Source: Aspidapion aeneum (Eukaryota; Arthropoda; Insecta; Coleoptera; Brentidae). From it: a stretch of DNA of 64,000 bases. The stretch is taken from NCBI GenBank assembly GCA_963576565.1, contig OY755045.1:1589477-1653476 (forward strand), in the 5' to 3' direction. The notes beneath the pieces were generated by a model. That model was not told the origin of the DNA, ran no database searches, and saw only the letters and a list, made by a program, of their open reading frames with translations. The translations under genes and the position numbers were made by a program. Shown here one piece after another: positions 52,136 to 63,390 of the stretch (its first letter is position 1; each line of letters opens with the position of its first letter).

Positions 52136-52720
52136 ATAGTTAACTGCAAAAATAGTTAACTACGTAGTTAGCTACTTTTTCCGTAAAAGTAGTTGTACTC
52201 TGATTACTTTTTTCTCCTAGTAGTTATACTCCATTATTTTTATTCTGCATAACACAATCGCAAAATGTATTTCAAAAAGTAAAACTACTTGGTTTTAGCT
52301 ACTTTTAGTCATTTAACTACTTTTAATAATTTAACTTCGTTTGTGGAGGAATTTGATTACTTTTAAAAATTCTTAACTACTTGTCGTTTTAACTACTAGT
52401 AGTTAAATAATTTGGAAAGTAGTCATTTTGCTCAAAAGTAGTTAAATTAATAAAAGTAGCTAAAACCATTTACTTACCTATTTTTTAAAGTACTTTTTGC
52501 AATTATTTTATGCAGAATAAAAATAAAGCAGGCAGCGTTTCATTGAAATTCGCTGCCTACATAGAGCTTGTAATCAAAAAAGTAGTAACATTATTATACT
52601 ATTAGTTAGTAATTTTAAAAAAAGTAGTTTAACTACCAAGTAGTTAAACTACTTTTTTGATGAAGTAGTTAGTAGTTATACTCCATTACTTTTTTCAAGT
52701 AATCGGCCCAACTCCTATTG
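52136..52720. mobile_element. GTAGTTAAC-rich foldback/MITE
   Basis: The arms 52239-52325 and 52440-52520 are inverse (TATTTTTATTCTGCATAA ... AACTACTT...TTTTAGCTACTTTTA). The centre contains the palindrome TTTAACTACTAGTAGTTAAA near 52398. Outer parts carry many TAGTTAACTAC words. No coding sequence. Confidence 0.75.
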
Positions 52721-53378
52721 AGAGAGGATATAAACCCTACACTCCGAACTGAATTTTATAACAGGCTCAGACATTACTTAACATAGAGCGGTGGTATTTT
52801 TGAGATTTTAATTCGTTAGGTAGACAGATCCTTCTTTTATTTGTTTTGCTGGGGAAGCCATAAACTCTAGTTGATGTTAGATACATCAATAAATATTATA
52901 AAAAAGAACAAGCTTGAATGAATGAACCCTCGATCGATTTTTTTTTACAAACTGTCGAAAGAAAAAAACGTCGCGCTAGGGAAAACAATCGGTGTCATAA
53001 ATTTCCTCCTACGTTACCGGGGCGCACAGAGGACAGGTATTGGCTTTGGATCTTGCTACCCGGAAACATACAAACATTTCTTAAATAATAAAACTTCTTA
53101 ACATGTCTAAACTTAAGTGTGGTTAAAAAATACAAAGTGAGATACAGAGACGCAGCAACAAGGGGAAAATGAGAATAAATAGTTATAGACCCTAATACAC
53201 CTCCCCTTTGTAAATACTTCGGGCTGTTGAGAGCTCCCTCTAGAGCTGTTATAGACTCTAAGTTTACTCCGTCTTAGTCCATTTATACAGAACTTTAAGA
53301 CCTTCATTAATTAGGTGGGTAGGAAATCGGAGATTAGATTTAAAGAAAATAGATACTAAGCTCTTTTGAGGGGAGTGA
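52721..53378. other. spacer, nothing recognised
   Basis: No gene or repeat is supported. GA at 53377-53378 is the left target of the next element. Confidence 0.5.
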
Positions 53379-54570
53379 CCCAACTAACATTTATAGTAGC
53401 GGCTACATGTTCTAAAGGCTTTGCTACTTTCTTATAGTAGAAATGTGGTGATCCCAACCAAAATTTGTTACTTTTTAGTTCTAACTACTATTTAGTATCA
53501 GGAAATAGTAGATGTTTCGTAAAAACGACCCTCTAAACTACTTCATAGGATTGTTTCTTGATAGTCGATTCTGATAGTCTTCTCTACCACAATAGGACGT
53601 TGCTAAAGTTTTACTTTCTTTTTAGTCGTTATTTCGTAGTCGCCCTGACTTTTATATCCTACTTAATTACCACTAGAAAGTTAAGCTTCATTGGAGTCCC
53701 AAACAAGTGTATCCGACAACTACATTATAACTTTAATTTTTACCACAAAAGTTTGTGTCATCATAGTAACATCTGATGTAACAATGTAGACAAAATAACT
53801 TTTTGGATCAACTTTAAAGCCGCAACTACTTTCAAGTAACCTTTTCGACTATCAGGGAATATAGTTTGGGACGCCATGTTTTTATGTAAAAAAGAAAATT
53901 TAATATTTTTGTTGTCGTTTTATGAGCTCATATTAAAGAGCCATACTATTTTATAAACAAATTAGTTGAAGCTTACCAAAAATGCTCTTCTTAAGCACCA
54001 TTTGTTGGAGTTAACTGTCGATTATGAAAACATAACCTCCAAAATCACAACACAAAAATTCCATCAGCTACCAGAAAACGGCTCAATTTTACCGGTTTTT
54101 TGCAATATATATAATGCATGTTATACAAAAAACTTTGCGTCGCACTCGAATTTTGATCCTCTGCTCGTAAATTCTCACACTTTTGGATAACATAGTTCAT
54201 ATTATAACCATAACCAAACAAAAAAACTAAGCGAGTCTGTTTACTGTTGTGTCCACCATATTGTGTAACAATTCTACCAAAAAGAAACGATTATATTATT
54301 TGCAACTACATCGCAACTTTTATGCCATTACGGAAAAAAAACAGCCTCTACGACGTAGTAGATACCTGGCTACGACGTAGTAGTGTAGTTGTTACTATAG
54401 TGACTTTAAACACTTGGCCAAGTAGTTATAACCAGAAATTGGTTCCCCACTTAGGGAATTATAACGTCGCTGTATGGTATACTGAGACGTAGCGGGAGTA
54501 CGTTGCGGTTACTTTTAAGAAATTCTTTCTAGTTGGGGTTTCGTCGTTACAACTTTAATTGTTTGTTGGG
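53379..54570 (-). mobile_element. element E copy 2 (inverted, 1,192 bp)
   Basis: It is an inverted, nearly identical copy of 15062-16260, beginning CCCAACTAACATTTATAG and ending with the inverse of CCCAACAAACAATTAAAG. It is flanked by GA on both sides (53377-53378, 54571-54572). Shared short frames are conserved only because the whole element is. Confidence 0.88.
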
Positions 54571-54710
54571 GACGAGATATTCAGTAGATACGCTTAAAAA
54601 ATTTGAAGCCAAATGAATAAAATAATCATTTAGAAATAAGACTAGATACGTATTAACAACATACAGCAAAAAACCACAAATATCAAACAGATCATCTTTA
54701 ACTCAACCTG
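54571..54710. other. short spacer
   Basis: Nothing is recognised. Confidence 0.5.
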
Positions 54711-54821
54711 GTTTATATTGATAGTCGCTCTTTCATTACATCGCTGTTTTGATAGTCGGTATTTCATTACTCGCTATTTCGTACGTCGCTAGTTTGTACA
54801 TCGCTATTTAGTTCCAGAGCC
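54711..54821 (+). mobile_element. solitary right end of the palindromic minisatellite transposon
   Basis: TTGATAGTCGCTCTTTCATT and five further unit variants end in GTTCCAGAGCC, as at 11137-11147. No left end is nearby. Confidence 0.75.
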
Positions 54822-55199
54822 GGATTAAATCCCTCAAAGAAAGTTTTTCTCTTATTCCTGTTTATTTTCTCAATCAGCGTTCTGTTTTACTTTGATAATC
54901 CACGGGTAAAAACCTGGAAAACGAGTTGTAGGATTTTGTAGCAGCTCCTACTTTCAACTAAAGGGGAAACTGAAATATAAGATGCCTCGGGGAGGTATAC
55001 TAAATTAATTTGATTTTATGTTGATTTTAAATTCGTTCTCTGTGAAAACACTGCCCCGGAAGTCACAGATTGGAAATAACTGTCAACAAACGAGAGCCCT
55101 AATAAGGGAACAAGAGTTGGATGCAACTCTAGGAATGATATCCGACGTCATGATTAACACGGTGTAGGTACAGCAGAAAGCCCGGAGAGGGAGGAGTGG
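54822..55199. other. possible 5' continuation of the I-group element
   Basis: I cannot read a convincing RT from this region. Coding similarity becomes clear only from about 55230. Confidence 0.4.
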
Positions 55200-55945
55200 T
55201 TAAAGAACAGGACCAATTTTTCAAATAACGATAGCTTCTGGTATACCGACGGATCCAAAATGCCTTCGGGCGTTGGATCTGGAGCTGTTAGTATTCAAGA
55301 AAAAGTCGAGATTAAACATAGTCTCGGCCAATTGGCTACTATATTTCAGAAAAACTCGTAGCCGTTGAACTGTGTGCCCGGTGGATTACTGACCACGAAT
55401 GGACCAACAGGATAATAAAAATCTTCTCCAGCAGTCAAGCAGCCTTAAGAGCCCTTGATTCCTATACGGTCTCTTCGAGAACCGTGAGGAGCTGTAAAGA
55501 TTCGCTGAATGCGCTTGGTAGCGCTATCAATGTATCATTAGTATGGATACCAGGGCATTCTGGGCACGAGGGAAATGAGGCTGCAGACCTAGTAGCGAGG
55601 GAAGCGGCATCTGCCGAATTTTTCGGCCCCGAGCCAGCCCTGGGGATATTATACAATGCTGCTAAATCAACCATATTAAAATGGATGGAGAATAGCTTCC
55701 AACAATACTGGATAAATATGCCAGAACTGGCTCACTCTAAAGAGTTCATTAAAGGACCTTGTAGAAACAGACCCAGGAACATTATTGGACTTGTGTCTCA
55801 CCCAAACTGATAGCCGGCCTTTTTGGAGGATTAGGCATACAGTGGTGAGAAACCACTCAAAAGTGAGCCACAATAGACCCACTGGTGATCGCAGTGAAAG
55901 GCCCACTCACATATGGATCATCAATCATCATCATCAACAAACGAG
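55200..55945 (+). pseudogene. I-group non-LTR retrotransposon, RNase H domain and 3' end (copy 2)
   Basis: SFWYTDGSKMPSGVGSGAVS carries the first RNase H aspartate. After a frame break come EKLVAVELCARWITDHEWTN, DSYTVSSRTVRSCKDSLNAL and VSLVWIPGHSGHEGNEAADL (conserved GHSG-H-GNE-AD). The frame then continues VAREAAS and GPEPALGILYNAAKSTILKW as in copy 1. After NIIGL about 200 bases with the Cys-His motif are deleted, and VSHPN with the shared 3' UTR follows. The end has ATC repeats (55918-55938). Frame breaks and the deletion make it inactive. Confidence 0.85.
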
Positions 55946-55984
55946 ACAGCTAAATCCATTAGTAGTCAAAATGGATCAACTCAC

Positions 55985-56640
55985 GGGTGTCCAAGATCTA
56001 ATGGACACCTAATAAGTGTTGACAGTTAATTGTTTCGTCCTTATGGGACTCCTCAGAACACTGCTTGGGCAATGTGACATCATTGCGAAGTTAATTAGAC
56101 GGATTTGTCTCCTATGTAAATAGTGAGAAACCTCTCGCAAAAAGCGCCATCTACCGAGATACGAGAGAAACTAGAACAAGAGCAGGTGAAAATAAACCGC
56201 TATAAATATTGATCAATGACAAGATCGATTGCAAATAAAAAGAAACCATCCTACGACAGCTCTTCTGTCTTTCAGGCCAGATCAACGCTAATTAGCGGTT
56301 TTACCCGCCATCAGATACGTGAGCGTCAATCAGCGGAATTTTTAAGCCAATTAATACTAACAAACGTAAAATTAAGTACCCGTGAATTTAAAAATCAAAC
56401 AAGTTTTGTTGCTAATCGGGTAAAAAGGAGTTTTTGTAGGATTAGAGATTAAGCAATGTTCTGAGGAGTCCCATAAAGACGAAACAGTTAAGTGTCAACA
56501 CTTATTAGGTGTCCAATAGATCTTGGACCCCCGTGAGGTTAAGCTTTCCAGCTACCCATGGAAAAATATGAGAGAAATAAAAACTCCTTTTTACCCGATT
56601 AGCTACGATACTTGTTTGATTTTTATATTCATGGATACTA
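55985..56640. mobile_element. interleaved inverted repeats A-B-A'-B'
   Basis: A (about 55985-56060, GTGTCCAAGATCTAATGGAC... GGGACTCCTCAGAACA) pairs with A' (56455-56530). B (56383-56440, ending CTAATCGGGTAAAAAGGAG) pairs with B' (56576-56633). The pairs overlap in pseudoknot order rather than nesting. The 78-codon frame at 56216-56452 inside it has no recognisable product. Confidence 0.8.
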
Positions 56641-57025
56641 AAGTTCACGTTTGTTATTGAAATATGTTTTATCGAAACGTAAAATCGTCAAAAAAAAATG
56701 TTGGTCGAAAATAAACAATCGAAAGAAAAATAAACGAAAATAATTTAAATGAAAGCTCGTTTTGTCGATCCGTAAAATTGTCGAAAATAATATAGTAGAA
56801 AATAATTTGGACGAACTGTAATTTCGTCGATAAAAATGCCGAAACGTAAAAGCATCGAAACGTAAAATAATCGAAACGGAGTTAGATCGATTTGCAGAAT
56901 GATCGAACCGTAAAAAAGTCGAATCACTAAAAGACAAAACCGTAAAATAGTTGAAAAATAAAAAAATCGAAAAATAAAAGAGAAGAAAGCAATTTAAGCA
57001 AAACGTATTTTTGTCGAAAAAAGTG
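56641..57025 (+). repeat. degenerate minisatellite, CGAAACGTAAAAT type
   Basis: Words such as TCGAAACGTAAAAT and TCGAAAATAA recur about every 14-18 bases for nearly 400 bases. The open frames on the minus strand are by-products of the AT-rich repeat. Confidence 0.75.
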
Positions 57026-57054
57026 TAAATTTGGAGGTTACCGCTGTTTCTAAA

Positions 57055-57055
<1 letters not shown>

Positions 57056-57120
<65 letters not shown>
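57056..57120. repeat. (TA)n microsatellite, tail of a retrotransposon
   Basis: About 30 TA units immediately follow, on the minus strand, the 3' end of the retrotransposon at 57125-57745. The closely related copy at 39723-40395 also ends in GATAAATCTATATATA. Confidence 0.9.
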
Positions 57121-57123
<3 letters not shown>

Positions 57124-57124
57124 C

Positions 57125-57745
57125 GGTTTCACAACGTTCTACGTCTTCCGATACCCAATCTCCACTCGTTTATGTTTGCCCATAATTCATTATCTAGGCC
57201 TCTTATTCGTATTTCACTGTCTATTCCTTCTCTCCAGCTTCTGCTTGGCCGTCCTCGTTTTCTTCGGCCAGTTGGTTTCCATTGTAGTATTTGTTTAGGT
57301 AGTCTTTCATCATTCATTCTTTGTGCATGTCCGTACCACACCAGTTGTTTTGTTCTTATATCATCCACTAAAGTACGTTCACCCACTGTCATAATTTCTC
57401 TTATTCTTTGATTTGTAACTCTTTCTCTTTTTGATTTCCCTGCTGCTCTTCTCCAATAGTCCATCTCCGTAGCGGAAAGCATTTTTTCTGTTCTATCCTT
57501 GATTGGCCATACCTCTGAGCCGTATGTAATAATACTTTTTACAATGGTGTTATATATAAGCTTTTTGTTATGTTTTGATATACTTTGGTCCCAAATTATT
57601 CCATTTAATAAAGTTATTTCTTTCCTTCCTTGTACGCTTCGATCTTTTATAGCTTTTTCTAGTGTTCCGTCAGCTGTAATTTTGAGACCTAAGTATTTAT
57701 ACTTATCACAGGACTGAATTCGCTGCCCGGTATATAAGATTTCTA
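57125..57745 (-). pseudogene. RTE-like non-LTR retrotransposon, C-terminal region
   Basis: The minus strand from about 57745 reads YKYLGLKITADGTLEKAIKD, NKKLIYNTIVKSIITYGSEV, then MLSATEMDYWRRAAGKSKRE, RVTNQRIREIMTVGERTLVD, RTKQLVWYGHAQRMNDERLP and KRGRPSRSWREGIDSEIRIR, and ends WRLGIGRRRTL at 57129. The last 117 codons are uninterrupted. The 5' part, with endonuclease and catalytic RT, is absent. A (TA)n tail follows. Confidence 0.88.
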
Positions 57746-58190
57746 AACCTAAATTTTAAAAAAAGTGCCTCTTTAATCATTTTTATTTAAAACCAAGAGA
57801 TAATATTCTTTTTTGTGAACAAAATTTTAGTCTATGTTTTTAAAATACTGCTTTGCTGAGTTTATTTACGTTTGTTCATTGGTATTTCTCATGTTTTTCG
57901 AACAAATATTCCTATTCCCTTTACCTTGGGGCTAATTAATTTATTCAATAAGGATAAATTCAATTAAAAATTTGTTTTAAATAAAATCTTTCGCATTTAT
58001 TATAGCCCGTTGTATATTACTCACATAAAAACTAGCTTAGGCTTACTCTAAGCTTTTTTCTGTGATTTGAGGTAAAAAATATTACACTTTCGGCGACCAG
58101 TGTGAAATTTTGCACCATGCTTGTCCATATACCTTGTGAACAAGTTCACATCTAGGGGTATAAATTTCCATAAGAGGATAAAAAACAGAT
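57746..58190. other. spacer
   Basis: No gene or repeat is recognised. Confidence 0.5.
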
Positions 58191-58198
58191 AGAATATA

Positions 58199-59382
58199 CA
58201 TTGGCGTAGCTAGGGGGGGGGGGGGGCAGGGGGGCCTGGCCCCCCCTGAAGTCCCTCAGGCCCCCCCCTAAGATATTTTAGGCCTCCCCTACCGACTAGT
58301 AGTAAAAGAACATGACGCTGAAAATACATACTTTTCTATTATTATTCGGGACATATTCAATTAAAATAGGTGCATTAAAATTTAAAATCATTCAGATAAT
58401 GTTTACATTTCAGGAAAAAGCCCTTGTCTTGCGGAATTAGGCTTTTTCTCTTTAAATTATCGGTAACTTTTCTGCACTTATGCAATTTCCCGAAAATATT
58501 TTTTAAATTTAAACATAATTATGCATATTGAATATTTCATACATATTGGCGACATCTTGTAAAATATTATAGAAGTGTAAAGACAGCGGCCTTTGCCCCT
58601 CTGTTTCCGAAATCGGGTTGTAGATGTCGTAAGGTTATAAAAGACCTTTTTAAACTGTTTTTCTAAAATAAATATAATAATCTTTTTAGTTTTTTTGAGG
58701 TTAGCGTTTAGTGTCTTATGAAAATTTTCCGATTTTGGTGACAATTTCATAACCATTTTCATATTAAGTTTTCCCACGTCGTTAAATGGAATAAATTCGT
58801 CGAGCAATACCGGGAAATTTTTAATATTAATACTTCTACTCTAAGAGCAGAAATGACCGTTTTAAAGAATTGTATTTTTCGGTTAAATCAAACTGTTGGT
58901 CATGATTCTATCAAACAACATATAGCAGAAAACACCTATCCAAACCTCTACCAACTTTTTAAAGTTGCGAGTATTCTTCCAATTTCAAGTGCAACTTGCG
59001 AGAGGTCTTTCTCTGCCATGAGAAGAGTTTTTAATTGGCTTAGAACAACTATGATTCAAGAGAGACACTCAGGTTTGTCATTGTTATTCATAGAAAAAGA
59101 TGTTGAGAGCGACTTAGACAGTGTGGTAGACGCTTTCAGTCAGCGACGTAGAAAACTTTCTGTGTAGAATTGCTGAATTACATACTTCCTGTGTATACAT
59201 ATAAATAAGTTGGTAAATGTATTATTAAATTTGTTATATTAAAATATTAGAACATTTAATGCGCGTATTTTTTTTTATTCATTGCACACTTTGCACGACT
59301 CTTTAAAATCTATGTTTGCTTTTTGTTCAAGATAGACCGGGGCCACGGCCCCCCCTGAAAAGCAAGGCTAGCTACGCCAATG
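58199..59382 (+). mobile_element. hAT transposon, internally deleted, perfect 8-bp target duplication
   Basis: AGAATATA flanks both sides (58191-58198 and 59383-59390). The ends CATTGGCGTAGCTAG and its inverse CTAGCTACGCCAATG are perfect inverted repeats, followed inward by G- or C-rich runs. It contains only the C-terminal part of a transposase. Confidence 0.95.
58811..59167 (+). pseudogene. hAT transposase C-terminal dimerisation domain
   Basis: The open frame reads NTYPNLYQLFKVASILPISS, ATCERSFSAMRRVFNWLRTT, MIQERHSGLSLLFIEKDVES and a short basic end RRRKLSV. ATCERSFS and the following L--RL-M-- pattern are the hallmark of the hAT dimerisation domain, in the ZMYM1-like group. The ATG at 58853 is probably internal, since the frame is open upstream to about 58811. 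Upstream zinc finger and catalytic core are deleted. Confidence 0.9.
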
Positions 59383-59390
59383 AGAATATA

Positions 59391-60049
59391 TCATTTATTA
59401 AAAAGAGACCGCGATACGCCCGATTTCCGCAGAAAGCTTTGCAGCGTTGTCAAAGGTAACCTTGATAAATTACTACAGGCGCACGCGGTCGCACTCGTCA
59501 AGGGGCAGACAATCTGAAACATTTTTTTAGGGTGAGAATTATTACTTGGCTTGTCACCATGCAAGAAGTGAACTATTAAAAACGTGAACATTTTATTTGT
59601 AGAATTTTATTAAATGTGAGTTATTTAGTTCCTATAACACCTAGATCAGATAATAAAATAAATTGTCTGTCTCAATACACGATAACTCAAGAACACCTTA
59701 AACGATTTTAACCCAATATGATACACAAGTTTTATGTGGGTATTAGATTTTGGTTAAAGAAAAGGGTTAGTTAAAAGTATTATTTAACCAATTTTACCTT
59801 AAAACTATCAACTTTACTATCAACTTTTCTTGTTGTATCGATTCTTGTTTAAAATTGTTCCTTTTGTATTTAAAACATTTTTGTCTGTGACGCATGTCGC
59901 CAGCGTACATTTCAAGTAACATTACTTCAATATTTTTTACAAATTTTCTTTTTAGTTTGAAAGGCATTACTACTAATAATTATATTTGTCTTAAACAAGT
60001 ACTAAATGAGCTTTGCGAAACTACTTTTGAGGCTCAATAGCACCTCTGC
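59391..60049. other. spacer
   Basis: No gene or shared repeat is recognised. Confidence 0.5.
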
Positions 60050-60480
60050 CGCCCCCTAAGGTCTCGACCACCCTCCCACGTCCTATAACTACGCTGCGTT
60101 CATTGTGGTCTACCATTACCTTTGTTAAGGTTAGACAAAAAATGCATTAAAAAAAAACCTAAAATTAAATAATAGTTAGCTTACCAATAGGTAAGGTAAA
60201 CTGTGGTGTAAAAAAAATTGACTTTAGTGAATGTGAAACGAAAATCAATAATAAGAATAACACTTAAAAATTCTGTTTGTTTGTAAAAGTAAGTGAATTA
60301 TTTACATTTAGGAACAAGCAGAATTTTAAGGTATTATTCTGGTTGTTTATCACCCCGTTTGATTAATGCACTTCCATAAAACTGAAAAGTTGACCTTTTG
60401 CGAACCAAGTACCGGATTATACTGATATTTTCGCTAAACTGGCAACGTTGGTCTATTCTCCCATGCAATCCTTATGGCCC
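60050..60480 (-). repeat. repeat family G, inverted arm
   Basis: This is the inverse of 62068-62495: GCGTTCATTGTGGTCTACCA, AACAGAATTTTAA-type words, and AAACTGGCAACGTTG near the inner end. With 62068 onward it forms arms of about 430 bases around 1.6 kb. Confidence 0.8.
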
Positions 60481-62067
60481 ATACAAAAATCCTACCCCTA
60501 GATAGAAGGCTGGCCACGCGGTATAATTGGATGGTGTAAATTTATTTAGTGTACCCTACCACAAACTTTCTTTACAAACGCGAATTTGAGGGGGGGGTGT
60601 CATGCCGCGTTTAGAAAAACGATACATGCAATGGACTGTATAAATTAATTAATGAAAACGCGAGCAAACATAAATATATTGATATGGATTACGAAATAAT
60701 CAAACGTCCATAGGTAAAATATTTGTGCCACATAACGGTAATCAGAGACAAATGCACTCACCACTTTGCATCCACTTTCTCCACGTTCCAAGGGGCCTCT
60801 GATTGGATCTAATGATGTCACCACGTAGCTGAAGGGCTGAAGTTTCTAGTTCTGTGCTTCAGTACACAAAAATCGAGCACTTTCAGGTGTAGATATTTGA
60901 AATAGTTGGGGAACGAAATTAACACGCCATTTTCTCTAGGCGATTGATAAGGATCTCACTGGTTGTTGGTGCGCATGTCCAAATACGTGAAATGCGCTTT
61001 GTCCTTCATACAATTGTGTGGTTTGAAAAATATATATAAACAACCGCGAAATTTAGCAGGAGCTAACAGGGGGGTAACGGGGTAATTACCGCCACTTAGA
61101 AACAAAAATATTCACTTTTTCTTAATAAAATAAGGTAAAACAGAAGAATCACCCCCCCTAGAAAAAAAAATTATATTACAAAAAAAATGTTTGTCGACTA
61201 TTACCCCCCCCCCCCCCCGGCCCTAGATTTTGACCCAGATCCGCGCTTGTTTCTTTATGACCCTATCTCCATAGAATCAAAGTAAATAACAACTAAAAAG
61301 TTTTTGCTGTGTCCGTCAAAAGTAGAATTGATGCTAGCAAAACATAGTGGTAAAATTTTCGACAGATTGGAGTAATCCATCTCTTGCATCATTAGGAAAG
61401 ATAAATAGTGGAAGTTTTTTTTTTCTAACATCCATCGTCTTTGTTGTGTCTATAAACAAAAGGGATAGCTGAAAATTGGGAAAAGCTTGTTGTACCTTAC
61501 TTTGCCTAGAGTTTTCTCTGGACAGCGTTTTTAGTCTCTGGATCTTTCGCTTTTAAGGGAACGATCCCAAAGGACCCAGTAACCGTCGCGGCTTTTGCCA
61601 ACCCTGTTGACACAATCCGGACGTTAAAAGTGGTCAGGGGGGAAAAAACAAGCTTGTACGGTCTTACACCCGGTGCCCACCTACGACGTTCTCGTGAGAA
61701 ATTAGCGCCCTGAAAGCTTGTAAGACCGTTAAGCGTCACATTTTTTTTTTAAATGTTACCTGTTTAATTTTATGCTACACTTTTAAATACTTCAAGTAAT
61801 TTATTTCCTTACTGTTTTATTTTCTATTTTTTTATTATTATTTATTTTATTTTAACAATCATACTTTATTGACTAAATAAAACTATGTTTGTTTTATGCC
61901 TACTTTAGGTAAATAAACAATAAATAATAATGAAACATTTATATTGTTGGGCTCAATTAGATGCATAAAAATGTTGATGTAAAATTGTAATATGTATTTT
62001 GACTGGATCCACGCCCATCTGGGTAATACGGATTTAATAAAGGATTTACTTACTTACTTACTACTAA
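60481..62067. other. core between the arms of repeat family G
   Basis: No gene is supported. It contains a run of about 16 C at 61204-61219 and several G/C-rich homopolymers (60592, 61070, 61153). The 77-codon minus-strand frame at 61506-61739 (RRRWAPGVRPYKL...) is unassigned. Confidence 0.45.
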
Positions 62068-62945
62068 GGATTGCATGGTAGAACAGATCAACGTTGCCAG
62101 TTTAGCGAAAATTTCAGTATAACCCCTACTTGGTTCGCGAAAAGTTAACTTTTCAGTTTTATGTATCTGCATTCATCAAACGGGGTGTTAAACAACAAGA
62201 ATAATACCTTAAAATTCTGCTTGTTCCTAAATGTAAATAATTCACTTACTTTTACAAACAAACAGAATTTTAAAGTGTTATTCTTGTTATTGATTGTCGT
62301 GTCACATTCCCTAAAATCAATTTTTTTACACTACAGTTTAACAATCTATTGTTAAGCTAACTATAATTTAATTTTTTGATTTTTTTTAAATGCATTTTTA
62401 GTCTAACCCCAACAAAGGTAATAGTAGACCACAATGAACGCAGCGTAGTTATAGAACGAGGGAGGGTCATTTCCAACGAATGGGATGTGTCAATTTTTGC
62501 CACAAGTGCAGTGGTGGAGAGGCAGTATAATCCGCTACTTGGTTCGCGAATGGTCAACTTTTCAGTTTTATGTAACTGCATTCATCAAACGAGGTGATAA
62601 ACAACTAGAATAATACGTTAAACTTCTGCTTGTTCCTAAATGTAAATAATTCACTTACTTTTACAAACAAACAGAATTTTAAAGTGTTATTCTTGTTATT
62701 GATTGTCGTTTCACATTCACTAAATTCAATTTTTTTACACCACAGTTTAACAATCTATTGGTAAGCTAACTATTATTTAATATTAGTTTTTTTTAAATGC
62801 ATTTTTAGTCTAACCCCAACAAAGATAATAGTAGACCACAATGAACGCAGCGTAGTTATAGAACGAGGGAGGGTCATTTCCAACGAATAGGATGTGTCAA
62901 TTTTTGCTACAAGTGCAGTGGTGAAGAGGCACCTCCTGTTCGTGA
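62068..62945 (+). repeat. repeat family G, two direct copies
   Basis: Unit 1 (about 62121-62530) and unit 2 (about 62530-62945) repeat with a period near 408 bases: GGTTCGCGAA, CTGCTTGTTCCTAAATGT, ACAAACAGAATTTTAAAGTG and CGCAGCGTAGTTATAGAACG in the same order. Unit 1 has in addition the inner TIR block with AACGTTGCCAGTTTAGCG. Confidence 0.85.
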
Positions 62946-63390
62946 AATGGAAGAGGAAAGGGAACGGTGCGAAACTATGATTTGTGCCGCAGTAGAAGCT
63001 TTGTCAACCTGTTCCAGTAAGGCAATTGCCAATGATGTTGGCGATGATGTCATCCTTAGCCGTCCGAAACATTTTGAAACAACGTGGGTACCGGAGTTTT
63101 AAAGTAAGGAAAATGCAGGAATTTTTCCAGATGATCAGTTTCGAAGAATGGAATTTCGTGAAGCCATGAATGAAAAAGCGAATCAGGGTAAAAACTAGGG
63201 GCTTAATAAGCAATTTTTTAGAAAAGATAAAGATAGGTATTTTCACCTTTTTCATGCGTGAGAGTAACGGGCACGGACATGTGTTTGGGGAAAGATACCC
63301 CCCTCCTTGTCACCCGCTTATCTACGCCATTGCCCGGGCTATCCTATCTCTTTTTTCACGTTTTATTTTTGTGAATTTCATGAATTTCGT
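62946..63390 (+). other. possible coding remnant, unassigned
   Basis: A plus-strand reading follows unit 2 of family G: EEAPPVREMEEERERCE, MICAAVEALSTCSSKAIAND and HFETTWVPEF before a stop at about 63102. It has protein-like composition, but I do not recognise it and the frame is short. Confidence 0.3.

Noticed and set aside
56638..57132. 164-codon minus-strand frame beginning with YIYIYI
   Set aside because: It translates the (TA)n tract and the CGAAACGTAAAAT minisatellite.
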